Assembly: GCA_001595915.1 (NCBI GenBank)
Contig: LSSG01000084.1
Span: forward strand, 1 to 48,309
Length of the DNA stretch: 48,309 nucleotides
DNA from: Thermoplasmatales archaeon SG8-52-3
GTDB taxonomy: Archaea; Thermoplasmatota; E2; DHVEG-1
Reading direction: 5' to 3'
The position numbers and the translations under genes were made by a program. Below are positions 34,014 through 43,169 of this stretch, in pieces (the stretch's first letter is position 1; every line of letters begins with the position of its first letter). Under the pieces are notes generated by a model. The model saw nothing but the letters and a program-made list of their open reading frames with translations. It had not been told where the DNA came from and searched no databases.

Positions 34014-34335
34014 AGAAGTTCCACTAATTAAAGCTAAAAAAACACCTCAAAAAGATGTAATACTTGATTCAAATGGTTTTTTTGTAATAGAATTAGATAA
34101 AAATAAAAAAGAAATTCGAGTTGAGTATTATTCAAATGTTTACAAGGAAAATAGAATTGTTACAGGTATTCTTGAAAAGATTTTTACGGGAAATAAAGCA
34201 GACTCTCTATGTGATACAATATTGAAAAATGTACCAAACCTTCTACCATCTCATTATATGTATTTAGGTAGAGAACTTCAAAAGGCACAATATTCACTTG
34301 AGAAAAATACAAAATATGTCCAAGGAGGATGCTAA
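34003..34335 (+). CDS. Stand-alone DUF4346-like protein of the methyl-transfer cluster
   Basis: This 110-residue protein overlaps the MetE-like gene by 11 bases. It reads DSNGFFVIELDKNKKEIRVEYYSN, then a helix (ADSLCDTILKNVP) and SHYMYLGRELQKAQYSLEKNTKYVQG. That pattern resembles the DUF4346 domain found at the end of pterin-binding (dihydropteroate-synthase-like) proteins and near MtrA-like proteins in archaea. It has two cysteines, one at the very C-terminus (GGC). It has no known catalytic motif. By position it should serve the same methyl transfer, perhaps in corrinoid reactivation or as a scaffold (inference). Confidence 0.68.
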   Translation: MVDKEVPLIKAKKTPQKDVILDSNGFFVIELDKNKKEIRVEYYSNVYKENRIVTGILEKIFTGNKADSLCDTILKNVPNLLPSHYMYLGRELQKAQYSLEKNTKYVQGGC

Positions 34336-35102
34336 ACTCTTTCTATAATAGATTTATTTTTTGTATGTATCTCTTTTTTTCCATTTTTCTCTTTGAAATT
34401 AATATTTTTTATGTTTACCTGTTCACCTAATTTGAAATTTTGAATCTCTTTTACCTTTTTGTCCCATAGAGTTATTTGCTCAATACCATTTTTTGTTTCT
34501 ATTTCTACATAGGTTACAAATCCAAACTCGCCATCATCCTTAAAAAAAGCCTTAGTTGGTTCAATTTTAATTATTTTTCCTGTTATTTCGTTTGGATCAG
34601 GTATGTATTCTTCAACTTGCTCTGGTGTATTAGCCGGATTTATCTCGATAAGTCCATACCTTCCAACATTTATCTCAATTCCATTAAATCCATCTTTAAC
34701 ATAGCCATTAATAATTTTTATATTTGTATTATTTTTTATTGATTGTTTTTCAACTAGATCAACATCTTTATCCCATAAAGCTAGACGGCAATTTCCAGTA
34801 CCATCTGATATGTCCAGATTTATCACTCGACCTTGAGTGCCGTTTTTACGATTGAACCTTCTTGATTTATGAATATCAATTACTTTTCCAAAAATCGTGC
34901 ATTCCATTCCATGTTCAAGATCAATAATTTTACAAATATTTTCTTGATTTCTTCCTAATTTGTCAATTATAAAAAGGGCAGCAGTATCATCATCAAAAAG
35001 TTCGTCATTATCTTTTTTTATTTTTGAAATTTCTTCTTCAAACTCATTTTTTGTTTTTAAATCATTTATCTTTTCATATAACTGATCTTTTGTTTTATGC
35101 AT
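34332..35102 (-). CDS. OB-fold single-stranded DNA-binding protein (RPA-like)
   Basis: This 256-residue protein has an N-terminal helical region (about 1-60) and two OB folds. The first, at about 68-165, contains GMECTIFGKVIDIHKSRRFNRK and RVINLDISDGTGNCRLALWDKDVD; the second, at about 170-255, contains ITGKIIKIEPTKAFFKDDGE and EQITLWDKKVKEI. The repeated LALWDKDVD / ITLWDKKVK motif is the RPA/OB hallmark. No zinc finger is seen. It probably binds single-stranded nucleic acid in replication or repair. Its stop overlaps the convergent DUF4346-like gene stop by 4 bases. Confidence 0.82.
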   Translation of the reverse strand: MHKTKDQLYEKINDLKTKNEFEEEISKIKKDNDELFDDDTAALFIIDKLGRNQENICKIIDLEHGMECTIFGKVIDIHKSRRFNRKNGTQGRVINLDISDGTGNCRLALWDKDVDLVEKQSIKNNTNIKIINGYVKDGFNGIEINVGRYGLIEINPANTPEQVEEYIPDPNEITGKIIKIEPTKAFFKDDGEFGFVTYVEIETKNGIEQITLWDKKVKEIQNFKLGEQVNIKNINFKEKNGKKEIHTKNKSIIERV

Positions 35103-35174
35103 CCTTAAAAGATAATGAGTAATTGCTCTTTAAACCTATTGTAAGTTATTAAAAAAAATTAAAATAAAAAAGAG

Positions 35175-35195
35175 AGGGCTAGACATTATAGCCCT
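35175..35195 (-). terminator. Terminator of the 789-residue peptidase gene
   Basis: A 7-base stem AGGGCTA/TAGCCCT with a 7-base loop lies 38 bases past the peptidase stop. On the minus strand it is followed by CTCTTTTTTATTTTAATTTTTTTT, a long T-rich run. Confidence 0.65.
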
Positions 35196-35232
35196 ATTTC
35201 TTGGGTTTTATTTATCTTTTCTTGCCTTAAAT

Positions 35233-37602
35233 TTATGCGTATCCACCAAGTTGTAAACTTGGGTCACCAAGTAGTACAAATTGTGTTACTGTTTTTCTGT
35301 CACCAAGATCTCCTAGTCCAATGTTTTGTATATAGCTCTCGATAGCCTGTGAATGGGTTTCTCCAAGTATATCAAATCCATTGCCGTACTGTACAAATAT
35401 TTCAGTTGTTATCCAGTTATCTACTCCGCCAGATGTACACCATTCTCCTAGAATTCCATATCCGTATCCTGTGTTACCCATTGTTGCTATAGCGCCTGTT
35501 TTTGGATATTTTGCAAGAGTCCAAGCCCAACATTCTGGTGTTGGATTACCATATGAATGCATCATATTTTCATTTCTTGTATCAAGCAAGGTTGGAATCA
35601 ATGAAACATTGAACATAGCATTGTGACATCCACCAACGACTACTATTGGGTTTTTGTATGGATTATTTATTTTTCTCATTGGGAAGATTGGTATTCCTAA
35701 ATCCCAAATTTTTAATCCATAAAGATCACCATTTTGTCTGTTACCAGGAATTCCTGGGTAATGGTTTGCCCATACAGCAGGACTTCCATGTCCTGAGAAG
35801 AAAACAAAGCCTTGACCTTCACTCATTGCATTTATTACATCCTTCTGTCCAGTCCATTTACCATTTGAAGACCAAACATATTCTGTATTGATTTGAGGTG
35901 GCATATAGTATGGACCTCCAGCTCTTCCATTTAAGAGTTGGTTACCTGTTGTCCATTCTCCTTCGTAGTACATCTCTACACCATTTCTCCATTGATCAAA
36001 TACAGTTGTACCACCGCTATTGACTATCCATACATGTATATCTGTTGTGTAACCGTATGGTCGTGGGTCATAACACTTTCCATTTATTGTAAGGACTTTA
36101 TTAACGTATCTTATATTTCCCCAGCTAGAAAAGCTGTTACAGTATGCTTCTCTATCAGTTGGTACATAGGTGTAATCCTGTGCACCAAGAACGTCACCAG
36201 GTGAAATTGATACAATCTCTGCAACAGGTTCAAAAGGATATTCCAATCCTGTTGTGAGATGATCATCATGATTGAAGGTGATTTTTGTTGCTTGAGTTTT
36301 TGCTACTGTTATTGGTGTCTCATCTATTGGCCCATAGGTACCATCGTTGTTTCTACTTTGTGCCTTAATTGTATATTCTCCATCTGGTATGGTATTTATA
36401 TTCCACAAGAAGTTAAGTGCAGGTTGATCTAAGAATCCATCACCAGAAACTGATAGCATCTCTTCAAACCAAGAGGGATCACAAATTCCTGTTTCGTATT
36501 CAATAATCTTTCCAACAATGTCCTTTACTTCTTTAGATGATCTACATGGTAGTCTACCTACAGCAACATCAGGATGACAGTCCAAAGGATCTGCATTTTC
36601 AGCATATACATGATTTCCATTGAAATCCCAATCCTCGAAATCTCCACCGCCTTTATAGATATCAGCATAATAAAGATCTGATAGAAATCCTGGTTCATCA
36701 TTATTGTATGCGATATTTGTGTATCTTACTGGTACATACCAGTCCTTTACACCATAATTTTTATGTTCTCTTGGTTCTGCTATCCATTTGCTGTTTAAAC
36801 CACCAACTATTAATACATATTTTGTACCCCAAGTTTCTAATGCATCTTTTATGAATTTCTTAATTTGCTCAGGTTTATCATATCCAGTATAGTCATCATA
36901 TATATCTTCAGTTGTAACTAATGTTGTTGTCATTCCTTTTGATTCTTTATGGTCTACTAAACCTTGAAGAACTCCTGAAAATTTATTTGGTGCGATGATT
37001 ACTAAATCATAAGTTGAATCAATTGGGAATGGATTTGAATTTGGCACTTCATAATCGATTGTGAGTTCAATTGATTTTGCATAACTGATTTCATCCGATG
37101 CTCCAAGGTATCTTATTGGATAAGTTGTGATTGTCAAAAAGGTTTTGTGTTCCATGTTTTTATCAAGTCCAACACCTACAGAATAACTATACCAATCATT
37201 TGGGAATAGCACTTCAGAATTGTAGACTGTTTCGTCTTTTTCAGTTTTAGTTGGTAAACTAACCAAATCTAGTCTAATTCTCTGTGGACCTGGCATTATA
37301 TCTTTTGGTAAAACCATTGTTTCAATTTCATTAACCTCACAATAAACATTACTTACTGTTGCACCAAATGGTAGTACTAAGGTTTCAGTGTATATTGGAA
37401 GTATAGGTTGCCCCTCACGTAAAAGTCTTGAATTAGTACCTTCAACTTCTAATTTAACAGTTTCTTCAACTTCAATAATTGTTGGCTCAAAAAAACTTTT
37501 ACTTACTATCTGTTGATATTCACCAGCCTCTTGACCTACAGTTACTATTGTGATACTGCTTAGTAACAGTAGGCTTACTATGAAATATGGTATGCTTTTC
37601 AT
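35233..37602 (-). CDS. Secreted gingipain-like cysteine peptidase (C25)
   Basis: This 789-residue protein has a signal peptide (MKSIPYFIVSLLLLSSITIV) and an N-terminal propeptide-like beta domain (about 30-195). The C25 peptidase domain begins with LVIIAPNKFSGVLQGLVDHK. The catalytic His605 lies in FFSGHGSP and Cys659 in VVVGGCHN. A ~200-residue beta insert (about 390-590, WNINTIPDGEYTIKAQSRN) lies inside the peptidase domain and resembles an Ig-like module. The tail ends GDPSLQLGGYA. Such peptidases degrade proteins outside the cell. A GGGGAG site precedes the ATG and a T-rich terminator follows. A second C25 gene at 45772 shares the core but lacks the insert. Confidence 0.9.
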   Translation of the reverse strand: MKSIPYFIVSLLLLSSITIVTVGQEAGEYQQIVSKSFFEPTIIEVEETVKLEVEGTNSRLLREGQPILPIYTETLVLPFGATVSNVYCEVNEIETMVLPKDIMPGPQRIRLDLVSLPTKTEKDETVYNSEVLFPNDWYSYSVGVGLDKNMEHKTFLTITTYPIRYLGASDEISYAKSIELTIDYEVPNSNPFPIDSTYDLVIIAPNKFSGVLQGLVDHKESKGMTTTLVTTEDIYDDYTGYDKPEQIKKFIKDALETWGTKYVLIVGGLNSKWIAEPREHKNYGVKDWYVPVRYTNIAYNNDEPGFLSDLYYADIYKGGGDFEDWDFNGNHVYAENADPLDCHPDVAVGRLPCRSSKEVKDIVGKIIEYETGICDPSWFEEMLSVSGDGFLDQPALNFLWNINTIPDGEYTIKAQSRNNDGTYGPIDETPITVAKTQATKITFNHDDHLTTGLEYPFEPVAEIVSISPGDVLGAQDYTYVPTDREAYCNSFSSWGNIRYVNKVLTINGKCYDPRPYGYTTDIHVWIVNSGGTTVFDQWRNGVEMYYEGEWTTGNQLLNGRAGGPYYMPPQINTEYVWSSNGKWTGQKDVINAMSEGQGFVFFSGHGSPAVWANHYPGIPGNRQNGDLYGLKIWDLGIPIFPMRKINNPYKNPIVVVGGCHNAMFNVSLIPTLLDTRNENMMHSYGNPTPECWAWTLAKYPKTGAIATMGNTGYGYGILGEWCTSGGVDNWITTEIFVQYGNGFDILGETHSQAIESYIQNIGLGDLGDRKTVTQFVLLGDPSLQLGGYA

Positions 37603-37923
37603 TTTTGTCTCCCCTAAATTAACTATTGTTAATATATTTCAATTTATTTAAGGTTTTGCATGATATATTTAATATTATTATATTATTTTCGGTAATTTAT
37701 ATAGATTTCTAAAAATTATCTATTATAATAATAAAATTCTTGGGTGGGGAAGCAAGAGGGTGGCAAGGAGAGGAGGTGAAGGGATAATAAATAAGGCCTT
37801 CCCCAGCCAAGCAATTTCATATAAACATTTTTTTGTTGCTTATGTTTAAAAGGTTTTGTTGTACAACTATTACCCACTATGTTTACAATAATTATCCAAA
37901 AAATTCAATGTCGTTAAAAGGAT
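37603..37923. other. 321-base gap upstream of the C25 gene
   Basis: The gap between scpB and the peptidase gene, both on the minus strand, holds the G-rich stem element listed at 37739-37811, a perfect palindrome GTTGTACAAC at 37858-37867, and AT-rich DNA with a TATA-like stretch about 37625-37690 that may serve the peptidase. No open frame of note is seen. Confidence 0.4.
37739..37811. other. Long G-rich stem-loop with SD-like loop
   Basis: CTTGGGTGGGGAAG (37739-37752) pairs with CTTCCCCAGCCAAG (37798-37811) at 13 of 14 positions; only the sixth pair is a G-G mismatch. The 45-base loop on the plus strand is purine-rich and contains AGGAGGTGA (37771-37779), the perfect complement of an archaeal 16S rRNA 3' end, with no start codon after it. 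It could be a regulatory RNA, a long terminator or a leader structure of the peptidase gene if read on the minus strand. Confidence 0.5.
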
Positions 37924-38454
37924 CTAATTTATATTGTTTATTTTATTTGAGATATTCTTTATTAAAAATTCTTTAATATCTTTTGGTTCTGTAGAATCAA
38001 TTCCAAAATATTCAGGAAAAAGCTTAGTTGTCGTAAGCATCTCTGTTGAACCATGTTTTTTTGTATGAATAAGCTTCATTGTTGTAAGTTCATCAACATG
38101 TTCATATGCTTTTACACCAATCATCCGTCTTAGATTGGATTGTTTTAAGGGTTGATGAAAAGCAATTAGAGTCAATGTTTTTAATAGATTACTATTAATC
38201 TCAGGTTTAGCAATCATAATGGACTTATCCACATACTTTTTCTTTACCTGCATAGTAAATTTTTCTCCAGCTTTTACAATTTCCATTGATGTTTGATCCT
38301 TAAGTTTAACACAATAATCTTCAATTAATTCCTCTAGGATTTTTTTGATTTTATTATGAGTAAGACCAGTATTTTCCTTAATTTCATTAATGCTAACTGG
38401 TTTACCTGCAGAAAAAAGAATAGATTCAACAAGACGCTTTTCATTTTTTCCCAT
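37924..38454 (-). CDS. scpB: Condensin subunit ScpB
   Basis: The ATG at 38454 with GAGGAG 10 bases before gives 176 residues; a TTG at 38472 would add six and overlap scpA by 4 bases. The protein has two winged-helix domains (about 5-75: EKRLVESILFSAGKPVSINEIKENTGL; about 95-160: LLKTLTLIAFHQPLKQSNLRRMIGVKAYEHVDELTTMKLI), the standard ScpB form. It binds the ScpA linker and regulates the SMC ring that organises the chromosome. It is the last gene of the smc-scpA-scpB operon. Confidence 0.92.
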   Translation of the reverse strand: MGKNEKRLVESILFSAGKPVSINEIKENTGLTHNKIKKILEELIEDYCVKLKDQTSMEIVKAGEKFTMQVKKKYVDKSIMIAKPEINSNLLKTLTLIAFHQPLKQSNLRRMIGVKAYEHVDELTTMKLIHTKKHGSTEMLTTTKLFPEYFGIDSTEPKDIKEFLIKNISNKINNIN

Positions 38455-38468
38455 ATTCAAACAACTCC

Positions 38469-39341
38469 TCAACTATAACCTGTGTTTTTTACATATATCT
38501 TTCCAAAAGGAAATCTTTTTTGATAAACTATTATCTTATTATCATATGCAAGAAACAAGACAGACATAAGAACCTTTATTAGCTCTTCCCTTCCATTTCT
38601 TTCGCATAATTCAAAAAGTGAGATTGTTTTTTTAGGAAACTTATTTATTTTATCCCATACAACTTTTACATCTTCTTCTAGATGATCTTCAACTGCTGTT
38701 CCCTTCATTCTTTTTCTTGCAAGTTCAGATAACCTTTCTCTCTCCTCTCTCCTTTGTTTTTCAAGGATTTGATACTCCTCTGATTCCTTTCTTGCTTGAT
38801 CAAATGCCTCGACAAGCTCAATTAGAGTCACCTTTCTATTAGATTCTCTTCTAATTGGCTCGTCTAATGGCGAATTTGGCATATTTATAACTAAATTTGT
38901 ATAGGAATAATCATCTTCCTTACTTAGCCACATCTCAGTTGGAATGTCCCCCCAACCAAAGGGTTCGTATTCTTCTTCCTGTTTTTTCATACTTACAACA
39001 AGATCATCACTTTGTAGTTTCAACACCTTCCAGGCCATATAAATTATTCTACCGGCAGTCATTAAATCTATTTTTTCTTCTTTTGCCCTCTTTAAATACA
39101 ATGTTGAAAAATTCACGAGGTCAATATCCCAAGGGTTAAGATGCTGTTTCATAACAAGTTCAAAAGCTATTGCAATTGATCTATCAAATGGATTATCAAT
39201 TGTGATATATTCTCCTTCATCAGCCTTTTGAAGCATATTTACATAGTAACTTATCCTAGATGCATCGTCTTTTTCATCTATAAGTGATTTATGAAATAAA
39301 AGATGATTTATAACATCATTATCGATTTTAAGCTGCTCCAA
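38469..39341 (-). CDS. scpA: Condensin kleisin subunit ScpA
   Basis: This 290-residue protein starts at TTG (39341) with GGAGGG 9 bases upstream and overlaps the end of smc by 14 bases. The N-terminal helical domain contains NPWDIDLVNFSTLYLKRAKEEKI and MTAGRIIYMAWKVLKLQSDDLV, the ScpA signature that binds the SMC neck. A charged middle linker binds ScpB. The C-terminal winged helix (KKTISLFELCERNGREELIKVLMSVLFLAYDNKIIVYQKRFPFGKIYV) binds the SMC head. Together they close the ring. Confidence 0.92.
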   Translation of the reverse strand: MEQLKIDNDVINHLLFHKSLIDEKDDASRISYYVNMLQKADEGEYITIDNPFDRSIAIAFELVMKQHLNPWDIDLVNFSTLYLKRAKEEKIDLMTAGRIIYMAWKVLKLQSDDLVVSMKKQEEEYEPFGWGDIPTEMWLSKEDDYSYTNLVINMPNSPLDEPIRRESNRKVTLIELVEAFDQARKESEEYQILEKQRREERERLSELARKRMKGTAVEDHLEEDVKVVWDKINKFPKKTISLFELCERNGREELIKVLMSVLFLAYDNKIIVYQKRFPFGKIYVKNTGYS

Positions 39342-42300
39342 TAATCTTCCCTCCTTCTCTATTTATTTCACCGCTGGCACCGACTGTAGAAGGATCAATA
39401 TTTCCTATCATCTCAGAAACACCCGTATCCCTCATTGTCACACCATACACATGATTGGCCTCTTTTAATGCAATTTTACGAAGTGTAACCATAATAAATT
39501 GTGAGTCCTGAGCGTTTCTTTTAACCATTCGAGAGACAGTTTCAGCATTTACACCATCAAGAAACATATCTACCTCATCAAGAACATAAAATGGACTTGG
39601 GTCATACTCTTGTATAGCAAAGATAAAGGCAATTGATGCAATACTCTTTTCTCCACCTGATAGCGCAGAAAGAAGAAGTACTTTTTTTCCTCGAGGTCTT
39701 GCTTTAATTGTTAGACCACTATCAAAAATATTTTCCGGATCTTCAAGCTTGAGCTCTGCTTCACCATTTTCTGATAATTGAGAATAGATATTTTTAAAAT
39801 TCCTATTTACTGCATCAAAAACCTCTAAAAATCTTTCTTTTTTCTTTTCAGTTATTTCACTAACAAGTACAATAAGGTTTTTCTTCTGAGTCTTTAAATG
39901 CTTAACATCTTCATCTAGTTTCTTTTTACGCTCTATTTGATGATCATATTCTTCCAAAGCACGCATATTTACAGGTTCTAAATCTCTCATTGATTCTTCA
40001 ATTGCTTTAATTGAATCTTTTAAGGATTCTACATTTGGTAGGTTGGTATCAGTAATTTCTACATTATAAAGCTTCAATTCTTGTTCAAGCTCTTTTATTG
40101 AATCTTCTAATGTTGGTAACCTATATTTTGCTCTAGAAATTAAATCATAATATGATTCAACCCTTGTATTTATTTTGTCAAGTTCGTTTTCTATTGTTAC
40201 TGTTTTTTTATAAATACCATCTCTACTGAGAGTCAGTTCTTTTACTTTTCCAGTCATTTGCTCTTCAACTGTCATTAAAGCTTTTAACTCATCACGATAT
40301 GAAGACCTTGAATTCTTCAGTTCATTTATCGAAGTCTTCAATTTTTCAATTTCTTTGTTTCTATTTTCAATATTACTAGATAACTCATTTTTTCTTTCAT
40401 TAAGAATTTCTATTTTTTTATCAATTGCATCTTTTTCAGATGATAAACCAAGAACCGTCTCCTGAAGCTTTGTAACCTCAACTTCTAAGGATCTTGCTTT
40501 TTGGGCTAACTCTTTTTTTGTTCCCTTTAAAAGTAGTTTTCCTTTTTCTTCTTTAATTTCATCTAACTCTTGAATTCTTTCTTTATATTCATTGACCTTA
40601 GAAATAACCTCTTTTTTCTTTTCATTCAGCTCTTCTTTTTCCTTGATTTTTGATTCTAAGTCTTTATTTAAAATTTCAAGCTTACCAGTAAATTCTTTTT
40701 TTCTTACATCCAAATCCTTTACTTGGATGTCCTTATCTCCCTTTATTCTTATTTCCCCAAGGGTATTTTCAATTTCAATAATATCTTTTTTCAACTCTGC
40801 TAGTTCATTTGAAATATTATCTTGACAATCAATTGCATTTTGTAGTTCCTTAGTAATCTCATCTAATTTACTTCTATCTATTTGCGAAAAAGAAAGATGT
40901 GACTTTGATGTACTTCCTCCAATCATTGCACCACTTGCTTCAATTAGACTACCTTTTATATCAACAAGTCTAACTCCGCCCATTAGACGGCGTGCATCAT
41001 CAAGATTATTAACAACAACTGTATCACCAAAAACATACCAAAATGCACCCTTATACTCCTCCTTGAAATTTACTAAATCAATAGCAAAACCATGAGAATT
41101 TGGATCTTTTACAGTCATCAAAGCCTTACCACGAGGTTTACCAACAATCATTTTATTTAGAGGTAAAAAAGTTGCCCTTCCAAGCTTTTCCTTTTGTAGG
41201 AATTTTATTGCATTTGCAGCATCCTCATCATTATTAACAATAATTGACTGCATACGCATGCCAGCAGCGATTTCAACTGCGGTTTCAAATTTCTTATCAA
41301 CCTGAGCAAGTTCAGCAACTGTTCCATGAATACCCTTTAAAGAACCATTGTTTCTTGCTTTTAATATTTCATTTACAGCAGGATTATATTTATCTTGGAC
41401 AGATTTTAATGCATCATATTCTGCTTGAAGTTTTGATTTTTCTCGTTGCAGTCTAATAATTGCACTTTCAAGGTCTGCTAGTTGCTCTGTCAGTTCTGAC
41501 TCTTTTTTCTTTATTTCAAAATGTTTTTTCTCAAGATCACTTGTTTTTTTGCTTTTTTCTTTGTTATCCTTTTTGAATTCTTCAGACTGCCAATCTATAT
41601 CCTTAAGCTCGAATTCATATGTTGATTTTGTTTCCTGCATCTCAGCTATCTGAAGCTCTAAAGCTTCGATTTTATCTGTAAATCTATTCCGTTTAAGCTT
41701 GAGTTCATGAATCTCTGTGTTTTTGTCATTAAATTCCTCCCTCATTTTTGCTAGTTCATGAGTTAAATCCATTGATTTATCATCAGATTGAGCGATATCA
41801 TCTTTCAAACTGTTTAATTCATTTTCCTGGTCTGTTAATGTTAATTGTTTTTCATCAATATTTTTTATAATTTCTTCTTTTTTGGAAATGTTTTCATCTA
41901 ATTCTTTACATATTGAATCAAGATTTGAATTAAGTCCATTCATTTCGTTTTGTATTTCAAGAATTTCATCATTTGAAAAATTTATTCTTTCGTCAACTTT
42001 TATTTCCTCACTTCTGACAGAATCAATTTTTGACTTGATTTCTTTTACTTCATCTCCGCCTACTTCACCAATATTTTTCTCAATTTCCTGAAGTTCTTTT
42101 TGTGCTTCAGCATATTTATTTTTCAATTCTATGCTTTTTTCATCAAGTTTATTTTTCTCAGATTCATAAGATTCAATCTGATGATTTATTTCTGCCATTT
42201 GTGATTCCACATCTTGTTTCTTTTTAAGAGCAATTTTAGCTTTTGTTTCATAAAGTTTATCTTTTAATTCTTTGTATCTAAAAGCTTCATCCCTATCATT

Positions 42301-42951
42301 TTTTAGTTGTCTGATTTGACTTGAAATTTCGGTAAGAATAATATTAATTCTTTCAAGATTGTTGTCAACTTCATCCCTTTCTTTCTCTGCTTTTTTAATA
42401 TCACTATCAAAATTACTGATACCTGCGATATCATCAATCAACCTTCTACGATCAATAGAACCCATCTCAATTAGACTTGTAACATCACCCTGTTTAACGA
42501 TATTATATCCATCACCTGACATTCTTGCATTAAATAATATATTCTCAAAATCAGTATATGAAGAAGCTCGGTCATTGACATAATAATAACTGTAATAGTT
42601 AGATGGATCATTTTTTAATGGTGCACGTTTTATCATCCTAGTTAGCTCTACTTCATCAGAATCAACAGGCATTTTTCTATTTTTATTATCAAAAACAACT
42701 GAAACCTTGCAAAATTTTGCTGGATTCTTATTTTTTTTCCCTCCATTAAAAATAAGATCTGTTAATCTTCCAGCTCGCATTACTTTTGAGCTTTTTGGCC
42801 CTAATACAAAAAGAATTGCATCAGCAATATTACTTTTTCCAGAACCATTAGGACCAGTTATTGCGGTAAATCCAGGAAAAAAGGGAACTGAAAGCTTTTT
42901 TCCAAATGATTTGAAATTCTCCATTCTAACTTCTTTGATGTACAATGTCAT
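39328..42951 (-). CDS. smc: Chromosome segregation ATPase SMC
   Basis: This 1207-residue protein has the N-terminal ATPase half with Walker A GPNGSGKS (33-40), a long coiled coil, a hinge at about 515-670 (GIHGTVAELAQVDKKFETAVEIAAGMRMQ ... LGRATFLPLNKMI), a returning coil, and the C-terminal half with signature LSALSGGEKS and Walker B FYVLDEVDMFLDG. It forms the ring that compacts and separates chromosomes. The ATG at 42951 has GGAAGGG directly adjacent, too close for use. The in-frame TTG at 42945 (M-YIKEVRMENFKSFGKK) has ideal spacing and may be the true start. scpA and scpB follow in overlap. Confidence 0.96.
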   Translation of the reverse strand: MTLYIKEVRMENFKSFGKKLSVPFFPGFTAITGPNGSGKSNIADAILFVLGPKSSKVMRAGRLTDLIFNGGKKNKNPAKFCKVSVVFDNKNRKMPVDSDEVELTRMIKRAPLKNDPSNYYSYYYVNDRASSYTDFENILFNARMSGDGYNIVKQGDVTSLIEMGSIDRRRLIDDIAGISNFDSDIKKAEKERDEVDNNLERINIILTEISSQIRQLKNDRDEAFRYKELKDKLYETKAKIALKKKQDVESQMAEINHQIESYESEKNKLDEKSIELKNKYAEAQKELQEIEKNIGEVGGDEVKEIKSKIDSVRSEEIKVDERINFSNDEILEIQNEMNGLNSNLDSICKELDENISKKEEIIKNIDEKQLTLTDQENELNSLKDDIAQSDDKSMDLTHELAKMREEFNDKNTEIHELKLKRNRFTDKIEALELQIAEMQETKSTYEFELKDIDWQSEEFKKDNKEKSKKTSDLEKKHFEIKKKESELTEQLADLESAIIRLQREKSKLQAEYDALKSVQDKYNPAVNEILKARNNGSLKGIHGTVAELAQVDKKFETAVEIAAGMRMQSIIVNNDEDAANAIKFLQKEKLGRATFLPLNKMIVGKPRGKALMTVKDPNSHGFAIDLVNFKEEYKGAFWYVFGDTVVVNNLDDARRLMGGVRLVDIKGSLIEASGAMIGGSTSKSHLSFSQIDRSKLDEITKELQNAIDCQDNISNELAELKKDIIEIENTLGEIRIKGDKDIQVKDLDVRKKEFTGKLEILNKDLESKIKEKEELNEKKKEVISKVNEYKERIQELDEIKEEKGKLLLKGTKKELAQKARSLEVEVTKLQETVLGLSSEKDAIDKKIEILNERKNELSSNIENRNKEIEKLKTSINELKNSRSSYRDELKALMTVEEQMTGKVKELTLSRDGIYKKTVTIENELDKINTRVESYYDLISRAKYRLPTLEDSIKELEQELKLYNVEITDTNLPNVESLKDSIKAIEESMRDLEPVNMRALEEYDHQIERKKKLDEDVKHLKTQKKNLIVLVSEITEKKKERFLEVFDAVNRNFKNIYSQLSENGEAELKLEDPENIFDSGLTIKARPRGKKVLLLSALSGGEKSIASIAFIFAIQEYDPSPFYVLDEVDMFLDGVNAETVSRMVKRNAQDSQFIMVTLRKIALKEANHVYGVTMRDTGVSEMIGNIDPSTVGASGEINREGGKIIGAA

Positions 42952-43074
42952 CCCTTCCTATCTTCAAATAACTGGATTTATAGGCTTTTAACTATCTTAG
43001 CATCCCTATTTCTAAATCAAATTTTAAGTATATAAAATTTTTCGGATATTTAATTATATAAAAATAAATAATTA

Positions 43075-43147
43075 TGCCGAGAGTGGGACTTGAACCCACG
43101 ACATCACGGTCTTCAGCCGTGCACTCTCCCAGCTGAGTTACCTCGGC
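43075..43147 (-). tRNA. tRNA-Phe (anticodon GAA)
   Basis: On the minus strand a complete 73-base cloverleaf can be drawn. Acceptor GCCGAGG pairs with TCTCGGC (last pair G-T). The D arm is ACTC/GAGT with loop AGCTGGGA. The anticodon stem CACGG/CCGTG encloses CTGAAGA with anticodon GAA. The T arm is GTGGG/CCCAC with loop TTCAAGT, and the discriminator is A. CCA is not encoded. It lies 22 bases after the stop of the HTH gene on the same strand. Confidence 0.97.
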
Positions 43148-43169
43148 GTTTAAATAAAATCCCCCAATT

